Of a stretch of DNA of 64,000 nucleotides, positions 11,414 to 24,107 are shown in pieces; within the stretch, counting starts at the first letter, position 1; every line of letters begins with the position of its first letter. The stretch lies in assembly GCA_016647705.1 (NCBI GenBank), contig CM028335.1, positions 10,802,905 to 10,866,904 of the forward strand, given 5' to 3'. The notes beneath the pieces are model-generated. The model worked only from the letters and a program-made list of their open reading frames with translations. It was not told where the DNA came from and did no database searches. Source of the stretch: Eucommia ulmoides. Its lineage: Eukaryota; Streptophyta; Magnoliopsida; Garryales; Eucommiaceae. The position numbers and the translations under genes were made by a program.

Positions 11414-11900
11414 CCGCTTGACCCCTAACCAGTTAGAGAGAAGTGTTTCGTTCTAGAGATAATTCCTTATTGGGTCCATCTAAGTTGGTCCGTCAGAGAG
11501 GGCACATATGGTGGACAACTGGTCGAAAACTACTGTGCTCAACTCCTCTAAGTACTCGATGGGGACACTCTTCTTCAAGGTGAATTCCACCGCGGAGGCC
11601 AAGTGCCCTCACCCTCCCAAGGTAATAGGTCATGTTTAATCCTTAGCCGCTTACTCTCCATTAACTTGGTTTACAACATGTTGCGAGTCGCAAAAGACTT
11701 GGAGAATCTTGGCGTTCAATTCCCTTGCAAGCTTGAGTCTGGCGAGAAGGGATTCATATTCAACTTCGTTGTTGGTGGCTCGGAACCCTAATCGAAGGGC
11801 ATATTCAACCTCTTCTCAGTCTGGGGATACTAGAACCATCCCAGCTTCACATCTTCCAATGTTCGAGGAATTATCCATGAAAGGATGCCACTTGTTTGGG
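11414..11900 (-). pseudogene. Tat-1 second (archaeal-type) RNase H and linker
   Basis: Follows the first RNase H and precedes integrase. Blocks seen are MDNSSNIGRCEAGMVL, LGFRATNNEVEYESLLARL and FCDSQHVVNQVNGE, matching the extra RNase H that marks the Tat lineage. The first catalytic Asp lies in MDNSSN, with a changed neighbour. A frame change joins it to the upstream domain and several stops interrupt it. Confidence 0.75.
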
Positions 11901-12402
11901 CCGATATTGTCATTTGATTTGAGATAGGATAGGGTTTCTTTTCGGATCGACGCCTCTGCCGGACCGAGATGGATCTCTTACCAGGCAGGGTCATGGTTAT
12001 TCGGGATGGGTTCCTTTGGGAAGTCAGCTCAACAATAAAGTTAGTCAGGACTTGTGCCTTTATGGTTGTCCTGGGCCTGTAGTCGATATGGAATTGTCCG
12101 AGCTCGAGGCTATACTTCATAAGTTGACCAGAAACATCTGGGGAGTGAAGAACTTGCCTCAGAGGTTGATCAGTAAGGACGACAATCACGTGTACTTAAA
12201 AATATTGCCTCAACTTCTTTGATGCGATGAGAAGGGTGCAAGCTAGCTCCTCAAAACACTGGTACCTTTTCTCGACGTCGGTCCATACTCAGCTTAAATA
12301 ATACACGGGGCTTTAGAATCCCTCATCTTCTCGGACAAGAACCACACTAACTGCGGTGTTTGAAGCAGCGGTGTACAAGAATAATTCCTCTTCATCTATA
12401 GG
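11901..12402 (-). pseudogene. Tat-1 first RNase H, downstream part
   Basis: Minus-strand reading begins at the Athila-2 insertion point with IDEEELFLYTAASNTAVSVV, passes through LTDQPLRQVLHSPDVSGQL and ends near FIVELT. These are standard gypsy RNase H blocks. The upstream part lies beyond 16699, and the frame is continuous when Athila-2 and one ATAGG copy are discounted. It is degenerate, with stops and shifts. Confidence 0.75.
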
Positions 12403-12675
12403 TGATAGGTGTAATTGATCTATATATTCCAAAGTCGATTTTAATAGTTTTCAAGTGTTCTTATTATGTTTTAATTCGTTTTTATTTATTTTGGTATAAA
12501 TAAGGTGTTTAGGACGAAAATGGATAAAAATGGTTGAAAATTGAGCAAATCGGTGGGACGTCAATGGAGAAATGGTTGAAAAGATAAAAAACAAACCAAG
12601 TTAAGAATCTGCAAATCCACCGCTGTAGCGGTGAAAACAACCACTGCAGCGATCAAAATGCAGAAACATTCTGCT
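12403..12675 (+). repeat. Athila-2 5' LTR, truncated
   Basis: Matches the first part of 15313-16694: TGATAGGTGTAATTGATC, then a near-palindrome CACCGCTGTAGCGGTG at 12618-12633. The match stops near 12675, where gag-like interior follows directly. This indicates an internal deletion. Confidence 0.75.
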
Positions 12676-12739
12676 TGATATTGTGAGTAAATAACTTGAT
12701 TTTAATTTAGACATTTATTTTATTTTTAGTTTTTGTATA

Positions 12740-13597
12740 TTTTGCAAGGTACTTAGAGATAGCGCATCAACAAGTCCTCTTAAAGTTTTCTCAGTGGGAT
12801 TCCGAGCCATTTTATTGTGCTTGGGATCGATACAAAGAGTTGTTATATCGGTTCCCATGTCATAGTTTCCTAAGGGAGTGCCAACTACTGAACTTCTTCG
12901 ATGGGTTACAACCCGCAACAAGAACGTGGGTTGAAGGAGAAAATGGTACCACCTTATTCAACCAACTAACCACGGACGAAGCCTATCAGATGTTGGAAGA
13001 CATGGCAGAGCTTGATTTTCAGAATTAGAATTATTCAACAAGTTACCAAACCTTGGGGGATAATTCCAACATTTTGGTGCCATGGGTTGACACCTTGGAC
13101 CAACCTGTTGAGTCTTTCCCTACCCTAGAAGAGATATTTGTTGCAGTTATGGAGGAAACTCAAATTTTCTTGAGGGAAATGAATGACCGTCTCAACGAGC
13201 ATGAGGATCGTCTTGACAATATTAAATGACTTGTGCTAAAATTGATACGACTGTAACGTTTCTTCAGACACAAATCAGTCAGCTTATATGTTTTATTGAA
13301 GCCGAGTCAAAAACGGTGGCACTGAGGGAAACACAAATCACATTCATATGTGAAAGCCACCGTGAGGAACCGAGTACAAGCGGGAGGACATTGGGTTTGA
13401 TCGATGATGAAGATCCTAATGAGGAGGAGACCCAAAAATTGAGCAACGATGAAGAATCAGAAGATAACACTTGTGATTATCCACCGTTTGAGATCTATGT
13501 TGTGATTCCGACACCGATCAAAGATGAACATTTCTATGAGGATCCAATGTGGCTCGCTTGTCCTCCACCACTTCCAACTTTGTTCATCCATGCCTAA
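12740..13597 (+). pseudogene. Athila-2 gag remnant
   Basis: Structural protein of the retroelement particle. Blocks include FLRECQLLNFFDGLQPATRTW and LTTDEAYQMLEDMAELDFQN, typical of Athila gag. They are followed by a coiled-coil-like stretch and an acidic tail ending in VIPTPIKDEHFYEDPMWLA. Stops at 13026 and 13226 and frame changes break it. The N-terminus was lost in the 5' deletion. Confidence 0.7.
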
Positions 13598-15312
13598 CAA
13601 GCACAAAATCCAGAAAAGAATCAAGTTGAGAATTTGAGCTGATCAATGCCAAATCTCGCCAATCTTGAGGGCATTCTGAATCAAGACCCGTATGTTATGT
13701 TGTATGACACATACTACAGGCGGAAGCCTCTCTTTGACGAGTCTTTCTCCATGTCAGGCCGAGGATATTAAACCAAGCACTTCTTTGGAGGCAACCCAAG
13801 TTTTCAAATAAATTAATACATCACTACCAACTTCATTCGGAGGCGAGATTGTCTCGCCTCCCAGGTATGTGTTCTAAACCCCTTTTGTCTTAATGCTTTA
13901 TTTCTATTGTTGAGTTCAATGTTGGGTCATTGTGGACACTGTCCGTTTTAAGTTTGGGGATGATATATAGTATGCTATTATGATTTCTTGTTATTAGTTA
14001 TGTAGTTTAAGTTTAAATGTTTTATTGTTTAATTGTAGCCATGTTTGTTTAGTATTAGTATCAATATGTTTATGTATGAAGTAGTAATTGTGTGTTGACT
14101 TGTTGAGTTCTTCTGAGCCATTACCCAATGATGAAAATTATCCTCTAATTTTATATTGAGGTCAAGGGTAATGCCCATTTATGTGTTTTGTGTGTTTGGC
14201 ATGTCGATTAGGTAAAAAATCTTTTTTTTTATCATAAATTGCACGATCACGTAGACTCATTGTATAGTTATTCAAACGATTTGACACCGATTATTTAGTA
14301 GCAGATTCATGACAATTTTAAGGAATCTAGAACTTGATTGGAGGAAACTTGAGGCGAAATCCAAGGAAATATAGTTCCGGAGACATGATTTAGGCTTTCA
14401 TTTTTATCGCTTGAGCCTTTGTTGCTTACCTTGTAAAATGTTTACCCCTCGTTACCCTGTTGAAGCCTATAGTCATTTCAATTGTGAACACGTAACAAAT
14501 GCCCTGACCAATAAAACTTTTTTCAAACCTAAGTCGCTAAACCAAAGGCACAATGCGAGTCAAAATCAAGTTAGCATTTGTTTATGCTACATGAAGTGAG
14601 CGGTTGGATTTTGGGCGAACGTTTGATTGGTTCGGTATTAGAGTATTTGCTTGTTATTTTTCTATCATATTCTCACACCCCTTTAATTTTCGTTTCTTTT
14701 AACAAGTAAGTACAATGTTCTTAAATGTTTGTTCAGGGTTGTGTTTCTTAAATGTTTGGGGTTACAAGTGAGATTAAGTGCCAAGCATTGTGCCTCGGGT
14801 ATCGTTGAATTATAACGGTTACCTGTTTTCTATTCCTGACATACCCTTGGCCATTTTTCGAAACCCGAACCAAGCCCTATTGATATTTTTGAGATTCCAA
14901 GCCTACATTAGTGGAGAGTTGAACCCAGTCAAGATTTTGGATTTTATAATCCTTTACGATTAAAGTCATGAGCTTGGTTAGTGAATAATCCAATCCGGTG
15001 TTTGGATAGTTATATATTTGAGTTTTCACACACACACTTTGAATGAATCTAGAATGACCTTTATTGATATTGAGTGTTGAAATTCAAGAACACCACGTGG
15101 TGTGTCTTATTCCTAAACTTGATTTGATTAGGGGCCATTGAGGGAAAAACATTTTGGTTTATTAGGAGAATTCGGAACTTGCATGCCATTATTACTAGTT
15201 CATTTATGTTTTTTTGTTTTTAGTATTTTAGTTTGTTAATTGTTGTGGTAGTTTATTTTATTGTATGGGTGTTTTACTTGAGAACTAGCAAAATTCTAAA
15301 TTTGGAGGTATT
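13598..15312 (+). other. Athila-2 3' non-coding region with conserved module
   Basis: From about 13915 it parallels 3565-5107 of Athila-1, including a first purine run AAGTTTGGGG near 13950 and a closing tract AAATTTGGAGGTATT just before the 3' LTR. No reading frame is conserved, so the shared signal is at DNA or RNA level. Confidence 0.65.
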
Positions 15313-16694
15313 TGATAAGTGGAATTTATCTATATATTCCCAGGCCGATTTTGATAGTTTTCGAGTGTTCTTATTATGTTTTAACATATTTTAATTCGTT
15401 TTTATTTGTTTTGATATAAATTAGGTGTTTGGGACGAAAAGGGATGAAAATGGTTAAAAATCGAGCAAATCGGTGGGACGTCAATGGAGAAATGGTTGAA
15501 AAATTGAAAAAATCCAAGTTAAGAATCTGCAGATCCACCGCTACAGATGTGAAAACAACCACTGCAGTGATCAAAATGAAGAAACATTCTACATGAGCGC
15601 TGAACTTCACCACTACGGCGATGGCCTCCATCGCTGCAGCGGTCAACTAGCATAAACCTACTGACTTCCCACCGCTGCAGCGGTCCGACACCAGGTAGCT
15701 TAGATATTTTGGGATATTTTGTAGATATTTTTTATCCCTTCTAAATTCCCTTCATTCCAACCATCTTAAAACACAACTTGGGACATTTTTGGAGATACTT
15801 GAGAGCTCAAGATCAAGAACCAAGAGGAGAAGAGGAAACAAGATTGAAGCCGATTTTGCGGAAGTAGAACACTCTACTTCACAGATTTGCTTTCATTTTC
15901 TTGTTTATCTCTTTGTTCTTAAACTTTGTAGCTTGGATGATGATATTATTCTTATGTAATATTGAATATTGGGTTATGATCATTAGTGACTAAGTATCTA
16001 TTATCTAGGGATTGAATTAGTTCGTGAATACGTTGTTTGTTTGAATCTGTGTTTCGTTAACGATTGTTCTTGCCTATTCGATTGTGTCTACCGTTATTTT
16101 ACTTAATTTATATGCTTGTTAAGATATATTGAGAAATTAGGGTTTGGTACTCAAGAGAAGTAATCCCAGATTTGGATTAGGGTTTAAACACAACGCGACG
16201 ATCTAAGGACTCGGGAGAGTATTAGAAAGTGTGCAATCCGTGAGGTTGGGGCGAGACTCATCTAACTAGTGTCATTTAGATGCTATATGGGGACATCAGG
16301 GTTGACGCGAAGTCATATATTCATTCACTTTACACTCGGGAGATGTAGTGAGTGAGTTTTCAATACCTAGATTGTCAAATAATTTGAATACCGTAAATGT
16401 AAACTAGATTGGATCAAACACGTATAAGTAAATGCAGTTAATCCCTAGATAATCTATTCCCATATAGTATACTTAGTATTATAGTTTAATTAATTGTTAA
16501 TTTAGTTTAGTATATAATCTAAAACCAAAAACCCTAAATTTAATTGCCTAGATAAAGTTCAGTTATGATAATCGCGGTACTTAGCAATAATTTAATCCAA
16601 TCCCTATGGATACGACAACCCTTACTCTTCTCTATTCTATAAAATTTGACTCGTACACTTGCGATTAAAGTAGCGATGTAATATTCTGCTACCA
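15313..16694 (+). repeat. Athila-2 3' LTR
   Basis: Starts TGATAAGTGGAATTTATC and ends ..TTCTGCTACCA, followed by ATAGG. It contains a perfect palindrome ACCGCTGCAGCGGT at 15671-15684 and related copies upstream, then repeated GATATTTT words where the promoter should lie. Confidence 0.88.
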
Positions 16695-16699
16695 ATAGG

Positions 16700-17860
16700 G
16701 GTCCTAAGCAACGGTGTCGAAGAGAGGTAAGTTTTGAGCTCTTAAAAGACGGCCACACACTCTGTCGTCCACTCGAAGGTTTTGTTGCCCCGCAAAATCT
16801 TGAAGAGAATGAGGCACTTCTCCGAGGAGCACGAGATGAAGCGATTCGTGGTGTCCAACTTCTCGGTGAGCATTTGGACATCTTTTTTCTTTCATAGAAA
16901 GGCCATTCTAAAAATGGCGCTAATTTTATCGGGGTTGGAATCAATGCCGTGTTGGGAGACCATGTAGCCTAGGAACGTCTCTGCTGAGATCCCAAAAATG
17001 TACTGGTAGGGTTTAACTTCATACGGTAGGCTCGGAGTTTATCAGAACAACTTTAGATATGGCTAATATGATTGAATGTTTTGGTGCTCTTTACAAGCAT
17101 ATCATCGATGTAGACTTCCATCGTTGAACCAAGCTCTTCTTTGAACATCTTATTCACGAGCCTTTAGTACGTTGCCCTCGAATTGTGAAGGCCGAAGCGC
17201 ATCACCTTATAATAGTTCGTGCTTTTGTCTATGATGAACAAGGTATTTCCCTTGTCTGTAGAAAACTGGGGGATTTGATTATATCCAGCATAGGCATCGA
17301 GAAAACTCAAGAGCTCGTGCCCTACCGTAGGATCTATGATTAAGTTTATTCTCGGGAGATGAAAGAAATCAGTGGGGCACACCTTGTTAAGGTCCTTGAA
17401 GTCCATGTAAAGACGCCACTTGTTCCCGGCCTTGGGCGCAAAGACGACGTTGGAGAGCCAATCCGAGAACTCAACTTCGTCTAGTACAACAAACTTTACC
17501 AACTTATCCATTTCCTGCTCAATGAGTTTCTAGCGTTCCAGGTGAAAGTTTCTCCTATTTTGCCTCACAGGAGGATGATGAGGATAGGCGATGAGACGGT
17601 GCATGGCTATACTTGGGTCGATCCCAAGAAGTTCGTTGTGAGACCAAGCGAACACGCTTAGTTTTTCCTAATGATATTAGTAAGCTCTTCATGTTGTGTC
17701 ACGCTGAGCTTAGCGCCTATTCGGGCAATCTTTTTCTCGATGGTGGGATGGATAGGTATCTCCAACAGGTCTTCATGTGACCACGGACGGGGTTTCTCAT
17801 CTTGGGGGTCATCGATTAGCACGGTTCTGGGACCAGACAGAGCCATGAGCTTGAATTCAC
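16700..17860 (-). pseudogene. Tat-1 reverse transcriptase and start of RNase H
   Basis: Copies element RNA into DNA. From high to low coordinates: an acidic linker (IDDPQDEKPRPWSHEDL), then RT blocks NVVFAPKAGNKWRLYMDFKD, FLDAYAGYNQI and GLHNSRATY, then the catalytic box EVYIDDMLVKS near 17100. The active-site YIDD is intact although stops and frame changes flank it (for example after ATY). The thumb and the first residues of RNase H run to the Athila-2 junction at 16699. Confidence 0.8.
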
Positions 17861-20130
17861 TGTTCCGGATCCCAGCCGCTGATTACTATTTTCTCTTCTA
17901 GAGCACTCTCCTAGCATATGATTTGGCTGTCTCTTGATCTCCATGTACTTTTCCCACCCCCTCCCTCTGTGGGGAACTTCAAGGATTGGTGATAGAAGGA
18001 AGACACGGCCTTTAAGGCAGCTAAACTTGGACACCCAATTATGACGTTATATGGAAAAGGCTAATCCACGATAAGGAATTTAGCCCAAACCGTGGCCAAG
18101 GCGAGCATAGCGCCGACTAATGAGTGGTTTATTTACCAACAAATCAAGTACTTTTAGATTTAAATATTTGTGTATTTTTCAAGTATTTTTGTTAGTTTAA
18201 TGTGTTTTTGTGCTGTTTTGTAGGTTTGTAAATAAATGGAAAAAAAATATGCAAAATCGCTTCAGGTGCAGTAACTTCAAGGCCCTTTTTAACAATGATG
18301 AAATCCGATTTTAGAAAATTTCAAAACATGGAAGTTGTAGATCTATATCTTAGATTTCCATAGGTTTTTAAATCACCTTAATCAAAAATCGTACAAGAAC
18401 ATTACGGTAAAAATACGAACCAGACGTCAACACTGCCTTGAGCTAGCTGTAGTGCGCAAATGGCAATGTTTCTGCCCTTAGCTCGTTGCAGCACTGACGG
18501 TCAGATCTGACACATGAAATAGATATTTTAGGGTTCATTTTGAGGAGAGAAGAGAGATTAACAAAAAAAAAAGGTGATTTTGGAGCTAATTTAGGCGATT
18601 TTGAAGGCTAAAACACCGGGTGATGGTGTTTTGATGCGAGATCGACAAAGAAAACATCATTTGTGGAACGTATAGTTGAAGATCCGGAGCTCAAACCCAC
18701 AACAATATTTTATCTTCCTTTCTCTCTTCCCAATCTTGTGTTTTGAGTTTTTATTTGTAATTTTGTGTTGAATATTCTTATATATATGAATTTATTGAGA
18801 AGATTAGCTATGGATTTGTCTATGTTGTGTTCGAAATTTAGATTTAGGGCTTGATGTGGTCTCGTTTAAACCGTGTTATGAATATTTTGTGTATTGTTAG
18901 ATTTAATTTCGTTTTATGCACTCCGTAGGCTAAATGTGTTTGATTCATGTGGCCAATGATTTAGACAATGTTGCGAATTTTATACTCAAGAGAGGTTGAA
19001 TTCGTAAGTGGATTTGGGAGTGCATAATTTAGGTTGTTGTGAATCCAGGAGGAAATCAACACCTAGGTATTCGAGTTGGGAATTTAGGATCATGTAAGAC
19101 CAGGACATAATCAAATTCTAGATTCATCAATTAGAATTTCTATTCAATTATGTTTATTGTTTTATCACTTCTATTGTATACTTGTATATGATATTATGGT
19201 TGATTTGAGAATACGAGATTTGACGCTAGGGAGAGGTAACCCCGGATTCGGACTAGGATTAAACACAACACAAGTTCTAATGTTTCAGAAGATTATTAGA
19301 ACTTGTGCAATCCATAAGGTTGGGGCAAGACGCATGTAATCATCTAAACTCTTTATAGGGATATTGGTTTTGACGTGGTTATATACTCACTCACTTTATA
19401 CTCGGGAGAGGTAGTGAGTGAGTTTTAGAGATTCTAATTGTAGAATGAACGGAATTAGCTAATAATTGCTTAATAGGATAACACGGGAATAACGAGATGA
19501 AATCAAGGCCTTAGAACATTAGTGCATAGAAAATCCATATTATATTTTATTTTACTTTTTTATTTGTACTTATTTTAGTTATTTTAGTTTTAAAAACCCA
19601 AAATTCGATCGCCTAAATAAAGTTAAGTTACGATAATTGCGGTACTTAAAGACAATTTAAACCAATCCCTGTGGATACGACAAACCTACTCTTTTTATAC
19701 TATTAAAACGTGACCCGTACATTTGCGGTATTGTAGTGAAGAAATAATTTGCTACCACCAACTGTGACGGGAAGAGAGATCAAGCCAATGGATCTCACCA
19801 CATTTCCACCGAAATCGACAAGAGGGAGGTAGTGGGTTTCACGGAGCCCGAACTCATGTTCATTCTATTGAACGCTCATTTGAAGATGATATCCGTGGAG
19901 CTCCCTCTATCGATCAGAATCCGCCCCACGTTGTAGTGGTTGATTAAGGCCAAAATTTCCAAGGTGTCATCATGAGGGGTATGCACCCCTCGAAGATCAT
20001 ATTCATTGAAGGAGATGACTTTGTGATTGGAAGCATCAATTGTGCTCACCTTGTACACGTCCTCATCGGCTTTCCTTTTCGCTTTACACTCCTACCTCTT
20101 TCGGGAAGAGGTTGTCTCCCCTCTAAGGCC
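17861..20130 (-). pseudogene. Tat-1 protease region, split by a solo LTR
   Basis: Aspartic protease that would process Gag-Pol. The core block near 19890-19925 reads ILIDRGSSTDIIF, where the D-G-G motif seen in Tat-3 is changed to D-R-G. The preceding block is VHTPHDDTLEILALINHY. The C-terminal part lies on the other side of the solo LTR (VWAKFLIVD, then PYNVIIGCPSLAALKAV, about 18030-18100). Tat-3 has the same order without interruption at 60189-60812. Confidence 0.75.
18118..19757 (+). mobile_element. Solo Athila-type LTR in Tat-1
   Basis: Starts TAATGAGTGGTTTATTTACC (first bases probably changed from TGATGA) and ends ..TTTGCTACCA. The flanks are CCGAC (18113-18117) and CCAAC (19758-19762), a duplication with one change. 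It matches the minus-oriented solo LTR at 32261-33691 along its length, so the two are one family. No interior is present, which fits LTR-LTR recombination. Confidence 0.82.
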
Positions 20131-21988
20131 AAGGCCGCCATGGATCACATTTATCTCACCGTCTATTCGCATATCATCATCGTATTCTTCAAATTTTCTT
20201 TTCGGCATAGGTCAGCCTCGGTTTTTCTTTCTCGGTTGGCCCTTACACTTATATCGACGGTTGTCTCCACGGAGCCTGCGTTCTTTTTGTGGACATAATG
20301 ACCAAGATATCCCTATTTTATGAGAGCCTCAATCTCTTCTAGAATCTAGTATCATTCGTCGGTTGTGTGAACGCGGTCATGGTGAAATTCACAGTATTTG
20401 GTGACAGATTTTCCCATGGGTTTTCCTCCAGGAGAAGGAGCAAGATGGAAGAATCATCTTCCTGCATTTTGGGCGAAGATTGCTGCAATGGATATTGTTA
20501 GAGAGGTCAACCTTCTATGAGTCCTTAGGGGTGGAGAAAGCCTTCGATCTCTGGGAAGGGGTCCCAAACGCCCCTTAGCCTACAACCTCCGAGAACCCTA
20601 AGCTCTGTCTGGCATCTCTTTTATTCGACCCTTCTTTTTTTCACTCTCTTCTTGGTCATACTTCACGGTGTCTCTGAGGTCTGTCTCGTAGAAGCTTGCA
20701 CCCTTGGCCAGGGAGGCAGTAAGGTTGGGCACGGGTCGCGAGCATAGGTCGTAAGATAACCTCTGGTGCCTCAGTCCATCAATGAATGCGTTTAGGGCCA
20801 CGACATCTAGAAGGCCTTCGTAACACAAACTTTCCATGTGGATCCTGCTTACAAAATTGCCTAAATTTTCTCTAATCTCCTTCTAAAGGGCAAGGATGTG
20901 GGTTGTTGTTTTACGCCTTCGCCAGGAACAGCTGAATCGGGTTAAGAAAAGTTGTTCGAACTAGGCAAAGGTTGAGATCGAGACGGGAGCCAAGTCCCAA
21001 AACCCAGTGTTGGCCATCCAAGAAAGATTAAGAGAGAATAACTTACACCAAATCGTGACGAAAACCGTATGTATATCCATGAAAGAGATAAAAACGGTGA
21101 GGTGATTGACGGGGTCAGTAGTCCCATTTTACGGAGTTATCTAGGGACTAGGGAACCTGTACAAAACCACCTCAAGCACGATCTCATCAACAAATGGAGA
21201 CCTACGCCTCCCCCCAGGGCCTCGTATATGAACGAGTGTCGCCTCCATCTTGGCCATGCGCCTTTATAGGGTGACCTTTCCCCTAGGTGGTACTACAACT
21301 TCGCTTGAAATTACTCTGGATCCCTGTCTCCAGGTAGGAGAAAAGTGGGAGTCTTTCTCTCAAACACGGTGAATCTTGCACTCGACATGGGTGATGTTGC
21401 TGTAAGTTCTTCCCGGTCGGGGCTCATGATGATCCTCTATTCGGCGACCCTGTGAGGGTAGAGATGCAGAGTCTTAAGTGACAGGTGGGGAAAAATCTCA
21501 TTCTTGGACCATACGATCATGATGACGAGGCTGGTCTCTCGAGATATGTCCTTTAGAGTAAATCACTCGATCTGATTCCTGGTGGCGCTCTTCTCTCCAT
21601 GAATTTTGGAGAACTGGTTCTCCTAGGTTGTGGCGTGTGTCAGGTGGGAGAGGTTGACATAAAGGAAATATTGAAATTGGCCTAGCTGGCGCTCCATATT
21701 GTCAATTCGTACTGCATCCACAACTCTAAAGACTAGCCCGACAAAAACTCCAGGGGCGGAGCCAACGATCCTGCCTGGTTAACTGGGAGTATGTTTTCTT
21801 CTTCTTCTTCTATGATGGGGACTCGAGTCTACACATTCAGCCTGTAGACTCTTGACATCTTTCCTGGCAGGTTGATGTTCACTGTGCTGTTCGAGTCTCT
21901 TGGCCGTGTAGAATGACTAGACCTTGTGATCATCGAGACTCTTGCTGAGATGGGAGCTAATGATTGGGAAAAGGCTTTTAGTAGCGAT
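20131..21988 (-). pseudogene. Tat-1 gag, decayed
   Basis: The clearest stretch is 20598-20837 (LCYEGLLDVVALNAFIDGLRHQRLSYDL), the C-terminal half of a retrotransposon gag domain. It aligns with DIMALNAFIDGLRHRRLSYD of Tat-3. Further on, a block like HHDRVHTTDEWYQILEEIEAL precedes the protease. The N-terminal half up to the PBS is unreadable because of many stops. No intact CCHC knuckle was found. Confidence 0.65.
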
Positions 21989-22008
21989 TCCCACAGACGG
22001 CGCTAAAC
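21989..22008 (-). other. Primer binding site of Tat-1
   Basis: Minus strand reads TTTAGCGCCGTCTGTGGGAA, four bases inside the LTR. Tat-2 (27698) and Tat-3 (57763) have close variants at the same place, giving a shared form near TTTGGCGCCGTCTGTGGGAA. I do not assign the tRNA. Confidence 0.7.
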
Positions 22009-22011
22009 TAT

Positions 22012-22993
22012 TGATGTCGAATCTTAAACGACCCCAACGGCATGGTTTGGTCACTATTGGTAGATATCTGGTTATGTGCTAAGATGGGATAGAGAGGTTT
22101 GGGATCAGCCCATCTGGCCCGAGATAGGCTAGGCTGGAGCAATCCGGGATGGATTTTGGGTGGTGAAACAACCTGGAATCCTTTTGATCTGTGGAGAGTC
22201 TTCTTACCTGAGAAGAAATAGATCTGAGCTTGGATGGGTCTGAGCTGAAATGGGCAGTACCCCCGTCACCTGCATAAAGGACTTGCTGAGATGGACCCGA
22301 TGTGTCCTCTCCGGCGTGAGAATCAGTGCTCAGGGGGAAGAGATAAAAATATGCTACTAAGAAGAGTGAGAAAATTTGGTGTCCCTTTGGGCAGTGGTAT
22401 GCCCTCCTTTATATAGGAAATTGATTGATTAGTTTAGGATCTTAAGCAAGGATTAGTGTCCCATCCCGGTGCGTGGCCAATGAGAGGGTGAGTGAAGAGC
22501 TTAATTGGGTGGCCCTGGGCTTTTTGGCCTTTTTGTTGAGGCCTATAGACAAGAATATCAGCAAGTGGAGAAGTAGCCTGGCCCATCATCCGAGATGAAC
22601 TTGTCCTGTTCCCCATTAGATGGGGAGTTCTATCTCATACCCTTCCCAGATAGCCGGAGATGAGAAGTAGGAGTTTGGAAGAGTTTTCTTCCCTAGCCTT
22701 CCCAGATAGTTGGAGACGGGAAGGGGGGCATTTTGTTGGGGAGCTTGTGGAGTCGATTTCCGAGATGGGCAAGATCAGAGTGTAGGATTATGCCGAGATG
22801 GGAAGAGATTTTCCAATCTCGATGGCGGCTAGCCTGCTACTTCCGAAGGATGCTGCTGGCGAGGTCTTGAAATGGCCAGCATAGGCTTGAGATGTGCTCT
22901 TAATCTTTGGTAGGCACGAGCCCTATTAGAGAGTTGTTGACACGTGGCGGTCTTTGATTAGTTATGCTGGAATGACCATTTTTACACTCATCA
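22012..22993 (-). repeat. Tat-1 5' LTR
   Basis: On the minus strand it starts TGATGAGTGTAAAAATGG and ends ..TTCGACATCA. A TATATAAA box lies at 22408-22415 (minus). No second copy is in the window. The outer edge abuts a copia RT reading (MQEELVQFKINKIWSLVPRP), supporting insertion there. Confidence 0.75.
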
Positions 22994-24038
22994 GTAACTA
23001 TGCAAGAAGAATTGGTTCAATTTAAGATAAACAAAATTTGGTCACTAGTACCTAGACCTAATAATTATCCTATTATTGGTACAAAATAGATTTGTCAAAA
23101 TAAAAAGGATGAGTCGAGTAAGTGATTAGAAATGAAGTAGGATTCATAATCCCAGGGTTTAATAAATAAAAAAAGGTATTGATTATAGACAAATTAACTT
23201 ATGCACCTTCTTCTAGACTCAAAGCAATTTGTATGCTTTTATCCTTTTCTTGTTCACATAACTTCAAACTTTTTCAAATGGATTTTAGAAGTTCATTTCT
23301 GGACATTTCTATTTTTGAAGAACTATATATTAAACAAGCTCCTGGTTTTGAGAATGATGAACTTGTTGATCATGTTTTCAAACTTAGAAAAGCTCTATAT
23401 GGTATTAAATAATCTCCATGGGCTTGGTATGAAAGACTCAGTGCATATCGTATTGAAAATGGTTTTCAACACGGTTTAAGTGATATTGCATTATTTATAA
23501 AGTGAACCAATACAAATATTTTCCTTGTTCAAATATATGTAGACGATATTATTTTCAGTTCTAGTAATGAGAAATTGTGCCAATAATTTTTATGATAAAG
23601 AAAGAATTTGAAATGAATATGATAGGAGAACTTATATTTTTTTTCTTGGGTTGTAAATTAAAGAAATAAAAGAGGACATTTTCATTAACCAAGCCAAATA
23701 CACCATAGAACTTCTAAAGAAGTATGGCTTGGAAAATACGAAGGTGTTAAAAACACCCATGCCCATATCCACTAAGCTCAATAAAGATGCAAAATGTAAA
23801 AGCATCAATTAAAAGATCTATTGAGGTTAAGGGTAGTCATGGGCCCAAAGGCCCGCTAAGATCGGCCCTATTTTTTTAGGGCATCGGCTTTACTTTTAAT
23901 CCCATGGGTAGGGCTTAGGCTTTAAATTTTAGGCCCGATCAAATTAAGGGTTGGGCTTGGGTAAGGCAAAAAAATTTAGGGCTGGGCTATCCAAATTTTT
24001 TTAGGTTCAGCCTAGCCCGGTCCCAAGACTATTAATTT

Positions 24039-24107
<69 letters not shown>

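Larger units (their letters stand above)
12403..16694 (+). mobile_element. Athila-2: deleted Athila-type element
   Basis: The perfect target duplication ATAGG lies at 12398-12402 and 16695-16699. The 5' LTR is cut short after about 270 bp, and the PBS and the start of gag are missing. The 3' LTR (1382 bp) is complete. The interior holds a partial gag and the same 3' non-coding module as Athila-1, and no pol. It sits in the RT-RNase H region of Tat-1. Confidence 0.88.
589..22993 (-). mobile_element. Tat-1: Tat-lineage Ty3/gypsy element, minus strand, nested
   Basis: Read on the minus strand from high to low coordinates it has a 5' LTR, PBS, gag, protease, RT, RNase H, a second RNase H and integrase. 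Then comes a convergent extra gene on the + strand (621-8596). A second (archaeal-type) RNase H domain after the usual one and an extra ORF near the 3' end are known marks of the Tat lineage. It is broken up by two Athila-type elements and one solo LTR. In each case the Tat reading frame resumes across the inserted element. The 3' LTR is not seen and should lie left of the window. It seems to have inserted into a copia RT at 22994. Confidence 0.8.
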
